5,511 nucleotides of DNA. It comes from an uncultured Litorilinea sp. Lineage in GTDB: Bacteria > Chloroflexota > Anaerolineae > Caldilineales > Caldilineaceae. Shown in pieces: positions 1 to 5,511 of the stretch. Position 1 is the stretch's first letter. Every line of letters begins with the position of its first letter. Below the pieces are notes generated by a model. The model was given only the letters and a program-made list of their open reading frames with translations, made no database searches and had not been told where the DNA came from. The position numbers and the translations under genes are program-made. The stretch is from contig CAMPHP010000267.1 in assembly GCA_946885925.1 (NCBI GenBank), positions 1 through 5,511 of the forward strand. Reading direction: 5' to 3'.

Positions 1-701
1 GCTTTCGCATCAAGCACACTGAGAGTGAGCGTGAAGTGCCTGGGCTGCAAACGCTGATTGCCAACAAACAGGTGATCCAGGAAGAGTTGGCGACACCTGA
101 TGCTAGAGAACTGCCCAACTGGATCCAGCAGCGGGCGCACGCGCGCAAGATTTCCATTGACGGTCGTGCCGTGCAGTTATTGGCTGCCTATGTGGGTTCC
201 AACTTGCGCCAGCTTGATAACGAACTAGAAAAGCTCGCCCTCTATGCCGGACGACGGGCGATTACAGCAGATGATGTCAATTTGATGGTCAGCGACGCCA
301 GCGAGGCGATGATCTGGAACTTGACCGATGCCCTCAGCCAACGCAACCCACGCAAGGCCGTGCAATCATTGCAAGCATTGCGTAAAGGCGATACGCACCC
401 GATCTATCTGGTCAACATGATTGCGCGCCAATATCGTGTCATCCTCAAGGTCAAGGATGCACTCAGGGGACGTAACAGTGGCAATGAACATGACATTGCC
501 AAGTTGGTGGGCGAAAAGCCTTATCCGGTGAAGAAGGCAATGGAGCATGTCGCTGGATACACATTTCAAGAATTGGTGGATTTATTGGATCGGCTGGTGG
601 TGGCAGATCATGCTATGAAAACGGGTGCAGATGCCGAAACCGAAATTGACTTGCTCGTTGCCGAATTGACTCAAAAAGCACCCTCCCGATTACCGCGTTA
701 A
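1..701 (+). CDS. holA: DNA polymerase III subunit delta, C-terminal part (5'-truncated by window edge)
   Basis: The reading frame is open from base 3 with no stop, so the gene begins upstream. The GTG at 36 is an internal valine codon, not a convincing start. About 232 residues are visible, against roughly 340 for a full delta subunit, so about 110 N-terminal residues are missing. Delta is the clamp-loader subunit that opens the beta sliding clamp, working with delta-prime and DnaX in the cytoplasm. Supporting sequence includes LPNWIQQRA followed by a helix with A..L....G.NLRQLDNELEKL, which is the typical end of the AAA+ lid region. Next come an IT..DV segment and SEAMIWNLTDAL, then the helical collar domain with the pattern PIYLVNMIARQYR. 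The TAA stop at 699-701 lies two bases before the ATG of recF, which implies an operon. An alternative family is unlikely, because the order of these conserved blocks is characteristic of HolA. Confidence 0.9.
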   Translation, partial: FRIKHTESEREVPGLQTLIANKQVIQEELATPDARELPNWIQQRAHARKISIDGRAVQLLAAYVGSNLRQLDNELEKLALYAGRRAITADDVNLMVSDASEAMIWNLTDALSQRNPRKAVQSLQALRKGDTHPIYLVNMIARQYRVILKVKDALRGRNSGNEHDIAKLVGEKPYPVKKAMEHVAGYTFQELVDLLDRLVVADHAMKTGADAETEIDLLVAELTQKAPSRLPR

Positions 702-703
702 CT

Positions 704-1993
704 ATGCTTCTTTCACACCTTAGCCTGACCCACTTTCGCAACTATCGCCACCTCGAACTGGACTTTACACAGCGTTTGACGCTGCTCCAAGGACAGAACG
801 CCCAGGGCAAAACCAGCTTGCTGGAGGCGATTTACTTCCTGGCAACCAGCAAGCCTGTCCATGCCGCCACCGAGCGTGAGGTGGTAGATTGGGAGGCGCA
901 GAACGAGCCTATCCCCTACAGCCGTGTTGCAGCCACCATCTATGACCATCATAACTCTGAAGCGGGCAGCGGGCGTCCCCGTGCCACAGAGTTGGAAATT
1001 TTGCTAACGCCACGCGGCGATGGGCTGAATTTCAGCAAGCAGGTACGTATCAACGGGGTCAACAAGCGCAGCCTTGAATTGATCGGGATGCTGCGTGCTG
1101 TGCTCTTTTTGCCAGAAGATATCAAGCTAGTAGATGGCGCGCCAGGCGAACGGCGGCGCTATCTGGATATTGCGCTCTGCCAGATTGACCCGGTCTACAC
1201 GCGCACACTAGCCGCTTATCAGAAGGTGCTAGCCCAACGCAACAGCCTGCTCAAGCAGCTACGCGAGCAAGGTGCGCGCCCAGGGAATCCGTCTGTGGAG
1301 TCGCAGCTTGGCTTTTGGGACGAGCAACTGATTGAGACGGGCAGTTGGATCATGGCGCGGCGACATAACTTTGTTGCCCAACTCCAACCGCTGGCACAGA
1401 CCCGCCATACAGAACTCTCAGATGGGCGCGAAACACTGACCATCGAATTCTTACCCAGCTTTAATTACGGCCCTTGGCCCGATGCTGAGTTTGAACTCTG
1501 GCAAGAAGGCTATCTGTTGGAGGATCATATTTGGCCCTGGACAACAGACGAGATAACTGTCGAGGAAATTGGAGAGAAGCTACGCGACAAGTTGATGGCG
1601 CAACGCAGCCGCGAATTGGCTACGGGCATGACACTCTATGGCCCCCATCGTGACGACCTGCGCTTTCTGGCGAACCAGCGCGACTTGCGTGTCTATGGCA
1701 GTCGTGGACAGCAACGCAGTGCAGCGCTCTCGCTCAAGCTAGCTGAGGTGCAAGTGATGACCGATAGCACGGGCATGGCTCCCCTGCTGCTCCTAGATGA
1801 TGTAATGAGCGAGCTAGATGCCCAGCGGCGTAGTATGCTGCTAGAGGTATTGGCAGGGGTAGAACAAGCAATTATTACCACCACCGATTGGGAGGACTTT
1901 TCACCCGATTTCCGCGCTCAAGCACAACTCTTGCACGTTTGCGCTGGGACGCTGAAAAAAGCAGATGGGACTGGGGAGAACGCGGCGGGATAA
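704..1993 (+). CDS. recF: DNA replication and repair protein RecF
   Basis: This is an SMC/ABC-type ATPase of 429 residues. In the family, RecF with RecO and RecR promotes RecA loading at single-strand gaps and protects stalled forks. The N-terminus has the classic L..LSLTHFRNYR opening. Walker A is GQNAQGKT at residues 30-37. GPHRDD lies at 313-318, the ABC signature SRGQQRS at 333-339, and Walker B LLLLDD at 361-366 is followed by the D-loop MSELD. All catalytic elements are intact. The protein is about 60 residues longer than the common 360-370. Extra material lies around residues 256-290 (acidic and tryptophan-rich), and a C-terminal tail follows the TTTDWEDF segment. The ATG has no clear Shine-Dalgarno sequence and starts two bases after the holA stop, so translation is probably coupled. 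The start is well supported by the family N-terminus. Confidence 0.96.
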   Translation: MLLSHLSLTHFRNYRHLELDFTQRLTLLQGQNAQGKTSLLEAIYFLATSKPVHAATEREVVDWEAQNEPIPYSRVAATIYDHHNSEAGSGRPRATELEILLTPRGDGLNFSKQVRINGVNKRSLELIGMLRAVLFLPEDIKLVDGAPGERRRYLDIALCQIDPVYTRTLAAYQKVLAQRNSLLKQLREQGARPGNPSVESQLGFWDEQLIETGSWIMARRHNFVAQLQPLAQTRHTELSDGRETLTIEFLPSFNYGPWPDAEFELWQEGYLLEDHIWPWTTDEITVEEIGEKLRDKLMAQRSRELATGMTLYGPHRDDLRFLANQRDLRVYGSRGQQRSAALSLKLAEVQVMTDSTGMAPLLLLDDVMSELDAQRRSMLLEVLAGVEQAIITTTDWEDFSPDFRAQAQLLHVCAGTLKKADGTGENAAG

Positions 1994-2013
1994 AAGCTTG
2001 CCTTGCCAAGCTT
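1994..2013 (+). terminator. Possible weak hairpin directly after recF
   Basis: AAGCTTG at 1994-2000 pairs perfectly with CAAGCTT at 2007-2013 around a 6-nt loop, starting on the base after the recF stop codon. No U-run follows, so as an intrinsic terminator it is weak. A second small stem (ATCCT 2088-2092 with AGGAT 2097-2101, loop TCCG) and an imperfect one (2044-2051 with 2055-2062, one mismatch) occur in the same convergent spacer. Any of these may help end transcription from either side, but none is decisive. Confidence 0.25.
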
Positions 2014-2040
2014 ACGGTAATATCAAGCTTACGGTAATAT
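2007..2040. repeat. Perfect 17-bp tandem duplication, two copies
   Basis: CAAGCTTACGGTAATAT occupies 2007-2023 and is repeated exactly and immediately at 2024-2040. It lies in the 119-base spacer between the convergent recF and serine hydrolase genes. The first copy also supplies the right arm of the hairpin after recF, and the second copy could pair with the same left arm as an alternative. It is most simply a local slippage or duplication product. Confidence 0.9.
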
Positions 2041-2112
2041 ATCGAAATACTCACAGTACTTCTGGGCGCTGCATGACAGAGTAGAGCATCCTTCCGAGGA
2101 TAACAACTGGAG

Positions 2113-3135
2113 TTACGCTAGATAAAGCATCGCCACATCTTTCGCAATCGCGGCAGGAATATTAGCCGACCAGTCCAGCGAACTGTTGGTCAGCACAACC
2201 GCGGTAATTCGGTCGTCCACAAAACGGGCGATGTAGGAAGCAAAACCCGGCAGCAGCCCGCCATGATGAACCATGCGGTGTTCTTCATGCTCGCCAATGA
2301 CCCACCCTAGCCCGCGATCAGTGGGCGTGCCATCAGTGCAAATATAGGGCGTCCACATCTCCTGCAGGCGCGCCTGGGGCAGCACTTGGTCGCCATAAAG
2401 CGCAGCATCCCATTTGGCGAGGTCGGCCACAGTCGAGACCAGCCCGCCATTGGCGAAGTGGTGGCGCAGACCGATATAGGGCGGTTTACACCAGCCTTGT
2501 TCGGCATTGGCATAGCCGCTGGCACGATTGGGCAAAACGGCTTGCAGATCATTGATGCGCGTCGCATTCATGCCCAATGGCACAAAAATTCGCTCTGCCA
2601 GCACCTCGTTAAGCAATTGCCCAGTGATCTGTTCGATAATCAGCCCCAGCAGGAAATAGCCACTGTTGCTGTAGCTGCTCTTTTCTCCTGGTGTAAAATC
2701 TAACTCGCGCCCGGCAATAATGGCGTACATCTCTGCATACTCATAGTCCAGATGCATGGCGGCAGGCGTAGTCCAATAGTCTGCCAAGCCATCACGCACA
2801 ATCCCGCCAGTATGCGTAAGTAGCTGACGGATGGTGATGGGCTGCCAGGCTTGTGGCCCATCGGGGAAATAATAGGTAATCGATTCATCCAACGCTAACT
2901 TGCCCTCTTCGACCAAACTCACAATCGCAGTAGCGACAAATTGCTTGCTGACAGAGGCGATTTGATAGAGCGTATCTGCCGTGGCGGGTACCTTATGTTC
3001 GAGATCGGCAAAGCCATACCCTTGCAGGATGATTGGCTCACCCCTATGGAGCAAGGCCAGAGAGAGACCGGGGATGCGGTGCTCGCTCATACGCGCGCAA
3101 ACTAACTCGTGGATGCGATTCACTTGAGAGGACAT
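2113..3135 (-). CDS. Serine hydrolase, beta-lactamase/PBP-like (class C beta-lactamase fold)
   Basis: The protein has 340 residues if it starts at the ATG at 3135-3133. An in-frame TTG at 3153 would add six residues but has no ribosome site, whereas the ATG has a weak TGGA about seven bases upstream. The catalytic motifs of the Pfam Beta-lactamase family (PF00144) are all present: S61-V-S-K64 as nucleophile and general base (within ASVSKQF), Y155-S-N157 within YSNSGY, and H290-H-G292 followed by GLLPGF. The family includes class C beta-lactamases, DD-peptidases, esterases and D-amino-acid peptidases, so the substrate cannot be named. The LLTHTGG motif, RASGY and FANGGLVST match the usual family blocks. 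No signal peptide or membrane anchor is visible, as the N-terminus begins with a soluble helix, so a cytoplasmic esterase or peptidase role fits better than drug resistance. The gene is transcribed alone and converges with recF. Confidence 0.9.
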   Translation of the reverse strand: MSSQVNRIHELVCARMSEHRIPGLSLALLHRGEPIILQGYGFADLEHKVPATADTLYQIASVSKQFVATAIVSLVEEGKLALDESITYYFPDGPQAWQPITIRQLLTHTGGIVRDGLADYWTTPAAMHLDYEYAEMYAIIAGRELDFTPGEKSSYSNSGYFLLGLIIEQITGQLLNEVLAERIFVPLGMNATRINDLQAVLPNRASGYANAEQGWCKPPYIGLRHHFANGGLVSTVADLAKWDAALYGDQVLPQARLQEMWTPYICTDGTPTDRGLGWVIGEHEEHRMVHHGGLLPGFASYIARFVDDRITAVVLTNSSLDWSANIPAAIAKDVAMLYLA

Positions 3136-3238
3136 AGGGGTTCCAGTGGTCAATGAATGGTGGATGGTTTGTGTGGAACAACTGTAGACGTTGATTAGAC
3201 AGGCTAGGCAGAACCCTCTTTAGGCGGCTTGCCCTCTT

Positions 3239-3260
3239 GCCGGGGGATTGATCCCCCGGC
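3239..3260 (-). terminator. Perfect GC-rich palindrome downstream of the helicase-associated gene; possible terminator
   Basis: GCCGGGGGAT (3239-3248) and ATCCCCCGGC (3251-3260) are perfect inverted arms separated by TG. On the minus strand the structure lies about 35 bases beyond the stop codon of the 511-residue gene and ahead of the serine hydrolase gene, so it is well placed to end or attenuate transcription between the two. As RNA it would form at least an 8-bp G:C-rich stem with a short loop. No U-run follows on either strand, so it is not a textbook intrinsic terminator. It could instead be a dispersed palindromic element. Confidence 0.45.
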
Positions 3261-3294
3261 TGCTTCCAGGCCAGATCTCTTCCTGCACAACGTA

Positions 3295-4830
3295 CTAAGT
3301 ACGCACTTTTTCGCTGTTGCCAAAGCGAGCTAGCGCCGCAGCGACCTTCGGCGGGATGCCGCGCGTGTGTTGTTGGAGAAACTCCGTAATACGTTCGGTG
3401 CTGATACCTTGTTCAGCAGCACGCTTGAGGCTGCGCTGGTTGATCTGATAGACAAAATCGGGATAGCTTGCTTGCCAAGCGGCAAAGCGCTCCACGCGGA
3501 AACGATCACTAAGCGAAGTACCCACGGGTGCAGTGATGGTAAAATCCTCGCCCACGACAATGGGTCGGTGCGTCGCCTCATGGGGCTGGGGAGTATCTTG
3601 ACCCAACCAAAGCGAACCCCATTGGCTAAGCGAAAAGAGCCAATCATCCCCGGCAGATGGTTCCGCCAAATCCACAGCACCCAACCAGTGCAGCGGGCCG
3701 CGAATCAAAAAGCGCAGCAGCGCCCCTTCAACTGCGTCCCACTGGTCGAAACCCTTAAGAAATTCCTGCGTATTAGTATTACGGATGTACCAGGTATCGT
3801 AATTACCCGTGGGCCGCTGGAAATCTGGTTCTATCTCTTTGATGGCCTTGATGACTTCAGATTGGCTATACCAAGCGCCTGGCTGAAGTTTGGCAAAAAG
3901 TTGAAGAATGGAACCGCGCGTCTGTAGTGGATCGTTTTTCCATGTACCCGTCTCGGCACATTCAAGCCCTGGCGTGCGACACAGGTCGTTCCAGTCGGGA
4001 GATTGCTTCCAGGCTTCCCAGAGCGTTTGGCGTTGCTCGGCACGAGTCTTTTCGAGAAAAGCTTGGACGCGGTTGCCGGTGAGAAGAACGCCGCCATCTT
4101 CGCCACGACGCAGCCAGCCGAGCCGGTTTGCGAGATGGAGCAACAAGGCCAGCCGTACATCGAAATCCGGGTTGTCGTTGCCGTTGGGGATTTGCAGCCG
4201 TTTCACAAAGTGGTCAATATCCTCCGGGTGAGGACCGCCAGCAGTCAGTCGCAGCCGCTCATGGCGCAAGAAGCCGAGGAGCGTGCCTACATCCTCCAAC
4301 AAGCTGTCATCGGCCAGCAGCAGGCGCGATTGAGGTGGTGGTGGAACAGGACGTACCGGCAAGGCTCCCTCGGCCATTTGGCTTTGGGGATGAGGAAGCC
4401 AAGGAGCGGTATCGCCGGGAATGTAAATGATCGAATGGGCCCTTTGTCCAGCACCTTTGAAGCCGCGGCCAATCAGCCCATAGTAGTAAAGCAGTTCGGC
4501 AGTACTTTCAGGCGTGAGCCAGGGCATTTCTCGTTCAAGTTTGGCTGGCCCCATCTGGCGGATGCCACCGAATTGGCGAGTAAACTGGGCTTCGGCCATT
4601 TCGCCGCCTTCTTTCAGCAGCAGTTCAATGGCTACGTGGCTTTCGGGTGAGTAGTCGCCGACTTCCTCAAAGGCCATCTGCACCGAAGTTGGATCGGTGA
4701 TTTGGGCGGCTAACAACTCAATAGCTTGTTCGCGAGTATCTGCCGAATCTAAGTAGGCTCCGCGCAATTCAGCGAGAACTTGGAGCAAAATATCGGAATA
4801 CTCTAGAAGCATTTGCGAAGTGTTTGGCAT
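3295..4830 (-). CDS. Helicase-associated (XPB/Ssl2 N-terminal-like) domain protein without a helicase motor
   Basis: This 511-residue protein is of unknown function. The C-terminal part (about 422-503) resembles the 'helicase XPB/Ssl2 N-terminal' or helicase-associated domain (PF13625). It shows a short beta region (PIVVGEDFTITAP), then RVERFAAW, YQINQRSLKRAAEQGIS and a closing ITEFLQQHTRG.PP helix pair. Upstream, RGPLHWLGAVDLAE (about 377-390) is another hallmark block of these proteins as I remember them. The N-terminal 150 residues look like helical or winged-helix modules and are joined by a proline-rich linker (157-167, VRPVPPPP) to the middle region. No Walker A or other helicase motif is seen, so DNA binding or protein-protein contact is the most that can be inferred. 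The start is ATG at 4830-4828, with no strong ribosome site. It is divergent from the DUF1232 gene. The family assignment is from recall. Confidence 0.75.
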   Translation of the reverse strand: MPNTSQMLLEYSDILLQVLAELRGAYLDSADTREQAIELLAAQITDPTSVQMAFEEVGDYSPESHVAIELLLKEGGEMAEAQFTRQFGGIRQMGPAKLEREMPWLTPESTAELLYYYGLIGRGFKGAGQRAHSIIYIPGDTAPWLPHPQSQMAEGALPVRPVPPPPQSRLLLADDSLLEDVGTLLGFLRHERLRLTAGGPHPEDIDHFVKRLQIPNGNDNPDFDVRLALLLHLANRLGWLRRGEDGGVLLTGNRVQAFLEKTRAEQRQTLWEAWKQSPDWNDLCRTPGLECAETGTWKNDPLQTRGSILQLFAKLQPGAWYSQSEVIKAIKEIEPDFQRPTGNYDTWYIRNTNTQEFLKGFDQWDAVEGALLRFLIRGPLHWLGAVDLAEPSAGDDWLFSLSQWGSLWLGQDTPQPHEATHRPIVVGEDFTITAPVGTSLSDRFRVERFAAWQASYPDFVYQINQRSLKRAAEQGISTERITEFLQQHTRGIPPKVAAALARFGNSEKVRT

Positions 4831-4866
4831 GTTGCAATCGTCTTGGGGCTACTGGTTGTTTCTGTG

Positions 4867-4882
4867 CTAGCGAAAGAGCTAG
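4867..4882. repeat. Short inverted repeat CTAGC-N6-GCTAG in the divergent promoter region
   Basis: CTAGC (4867-4871) and GCTAG (4878-4882) form a perfect 5+5 bp dyad around GAAAGA. It sits between the start of the minus-strand helicase-associated gene and the -35 box of the plus-strand DUF1232 promoter. The position suits an operator, or a hairpin in the leader of the minus-strand transcript. A 5-bp arm is short enough to arise by chance. Confidence 0.25.
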
Positions 4883-4893
4883 ACGGGATTAAG

Positions 4894-4922
4894 TTGTCAG
4901 CACCCCTAAATTTCGTTATACT
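4894..4922 (+). promoter_or_regulatory. Sigma70-type promoter for the DUF1232 gene
   Basis: The -35 box TTGTCA (4894-4899) and the -10 box TATACT (4917-4922) are separated by 17 bases. Each differs from consensus at one position (TTGACA, TATAAT). Transcription would start near 4929, giving a leader of about 30 bases that contains the ribosome site AAGGAG (4945-4950), nine bases before the ATG at 4960. Confidence 0.7.
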
Positions 4923-4945
4923 GACCGTCATGAATGATACGGTCA
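4922..4945. promoter_or_regulatory. Inverted repeat overlapping the promoter start point; candidate operator
   Basis: TGACCGT (4922-4928) and ACGGTCA (4939-4945) are perfect 7-bp inverted arms with a 10-base spacer. The left arm begins at the last base of the -10 box and ends just before the expected start point. The right arm touches the AAGGAG ribosome site. The geometry, with half-sites about 17 bases centre to centre, suits a dimeric repressor. A hairpin in the mRNA is less likely, because the left arm would lie at or before the transcript's 5' end. Confidence 0.5.
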
Positions 4946-4959
4946 AGGAGTAAATACCT

Positions 4960-5349
4960 ATGAATCAACGAGCACCCCGACAGTCAATGCCCAGCGGGTG
5001 GAGTTGGACGAATCTGTTACGCGACTTGGTCGCAACTTGGCGGCTCTTATGGGACCCCAGTGTGCCAGGGCTACTCAAGCTCTTCCTGCCCTTCTTGGCG
5101 CTGGTCTATTGGATTTCTCCAATAGACTTTATGCCGCTGATGCCCCTAGATGATATTGCTATCTTACTGCTCGCCGCACGTTTGTTTGTGGCCTTGGCCC
5201 CCAACGAGAGTGTCAAACGTGCTTTTCGTGGCTTTGCTGGCAACTATGCCCCTCCGCCCCAATCCAGCTACAACAAGTCTGGCTACAATGGCGCTCGCCA
5301 GGATGAAGGCGAAGTGATTGACACGACCTGGCGGGTTATCGAAGAGTAA
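4960..5349 (+). CDS. DUF1232 (YkvA-like) small membrane protein
   Basis: The protein has 129 residues. The start is ATG at 4960, supported by AAGGAG at 4945-4950 and an upstream promoter. The DUF1232 signature is visible: a leading helix with LLWDPSVPGLLK, then the hydrophobic stretch FLPFLALVYWISPIDFMP (about 42-59), then LDDIAILLLAARLFVALAP (about 63-81). The conserved YxxSPID and DD pair are present (S53-P-I-D56, D64-D65). The stretch between SPID and the DD pair is shorter than the usual form I recall, which reads roughly SPIDxxPDxxPxxGxxDD. Two short membrane-embedded helices are expected. The C-terminus (about 90-129) is polar, rich in Pro, Ser, Tyr and Asn, ends in acidic residues and is probably disordered. 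The molecular function of the family is poorly defined. Its own promoter and dyad suggest independent regulation. Confidence 0.85.
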   Translation: MNQRAPRQSMPSGWSWTNLLRDLVATWRLLWDPSVPGLLKLFLPFLALVYWISPIDFMPLMPLDDIAILLLAARLFVALAPNESVKRAFRGFAGNYAPPPQSSYNKSGYNGARQDEGEVIDTTWRVIEE

Positions 5350-5357
5350 ACCGGTCA

Positions 5358-5417
5358 TACAAGCCATCCTACAAGCCAATCATATAAGCCAGTAATATAA
5401 GATAGCAGAACAAGACA
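5358..5417. repeat. Imperfect 12-13 nt tandem repeat, about five units
   Basis: TACAAGCCA occurs at 5358-5366 and again at 5370-5378. It is followed by TATAAGCCA at 5383-5391, TATAAGATA at 5396-5404 and AACAAGACA at 5409-5417. The offsets are 12, 13, 13 and 13 bases, and the match decays left to right. The block fills most of the spacer after the DUF1232 stop codon and contains no clear hairpin. Confidence 0.6.
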
Positions 5418-5463
5418 GCATTAGCATATTATGGCAGGTGATGAGACCAAAGGGCGAGGTGAA

Positions 5464-5511
5464 ATGACACCCCAGAATTTTACCCTCGCCGCAGTTGCGC
5501 GACATTTAGAT
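5464..5511 (+). CDS. N-terminus of an unidentified protein (3'-truncated by window edge)
   Basis: The frame is open to the window end, with ATG at 5464 giving MTPQNFTLAAVARHLD. An in-frame ATG at 5431 would add 11 residues but lacks a ribosome site. The ATG at 5464 follows AAAGGG (5449-5454) and GAGGTGA (5456-5462), so it is preferred. The opening pattern, FTLA..A..L, is seen at the N-terminus of LpxD-type acyltransferases and of MurF-type ligases, but 16 residues cannot decide and I name neither. The gene is on the same strand as the DUF1232 gene, about 114 bases after it. Confidence 0.5.
   Translation, partial: MTPQNFTLAAVARHLD

Noticed and set aside
36..38. GTG as the start of a complete 221-residue protein
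   Set aside because: The frame stays open to the window edge, and the protein from this point lacks the N-terminal domain expected of HolA, so it is an internal valine codon.
1994..2112. Small gene or RNA in the recF/hydrolase spacer
   Set aside because: Only short repeats and weak stems are present, with no ribosome site plus open frame and no recognisable RNA fold.
2113..3135. Antibiotic-resistance beta-lactamase
   Set aside because: The motifs define only the broad serine hydrolase family. There is no export signal and no linked regulator, so resistance cannot be claimed.
3151..3153. TTG as the start of the serine hydrolase
   Set aside because: There is no ribosome site upstream and the extra six residues resemble nothing in the family. 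The ATG at 3135 is simpler.
3367..4650. Long plus-strand open frames (186 and 215 residues) antisense to the helicase-associated gene
   Set aside because: They lie entirely opposite a well-supported 511-codon gene, have no family-like motifs or ribosome sites, and are explained by that gene's codon bias.
5318..5323. Perfect -35-like TTGACA near the 3' end of the DUF1232 gene
   Set aside because: No -10 box lies at 16-18 bases downstream (GAAGAG at the 17-base position), so it does not make a promoter for the next gene.

Overview
The window carries ordinary chromosomal genes of a bacterium with a base composition that looks only modestly G+C-rich. A short, tightly packed replication/repair pair is followed by three single genes and the first codons of a sixth. 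The style of the proteins suggests Chloroflexota, perhaps the Herpetosiphon/Chloroflexia side: a RecF longer than usual, a motor-less 'helicase-associated' (XPB/Ssl2 N-terminal-like) protein, and a small DUF1232 membrane protein. This assignment is inference from memory of families, not a database match, and is moderate at best. No rRNA, tRNA, insertion sequence or CRISPR array is visible.

Layout. Bases 1-1993 (+): the C-terminal two thirds of holA (DNA polymerase III delta subunit) run to a stop two bases before the ATG of recF, so the two are probably cotranscribed and translationally coupled. Bases 1994-2112: a convergent intergenic spacer with a perfect 17-bp tandem duplication and weak hairpins. 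Bases 2113-3135 (-): a serine hydrolase of the beta-lactamase/PBP-like fold with its SxxK, YSN and HxG motifs intact and no evident signal peptide. Bases 3136-3294: a spacer with a perfect 10+10 bp palindrome downstream of the next gene. Bases 3295-4830 (-): a 511-residue protein ending in a helicase-associated winged-helix-like domain. Bases 4831-4959: a divergent regulatory region with a good sigma70-type promoter (TTGTCA-17-TATACT) facing right, and an inverted repeat spanning its expected start point. Bases 4960-5349 (+): a 129-residue DUF1232/YkvA-like membrane protein. Bases 5350-5463: an AT-rich spacer with a 12-13 nt imperfect tandem repeat, followed by the start of another + strand gene that leaves the window.

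How the genes relate. HolA loads the beta clamp through the clamp-loader complex, and RecF acts with RecO/RecR at gapped or stalled forks, so that pair is functionally coherent. The other genes show no evident joint pathway. I see no convincing new multi-gene system. The most useful leads are the dyad on the DUF1232 promoter, the short repeats in the spacers, the holA-recF linkage and the uncharacterised helicase-associated protein.
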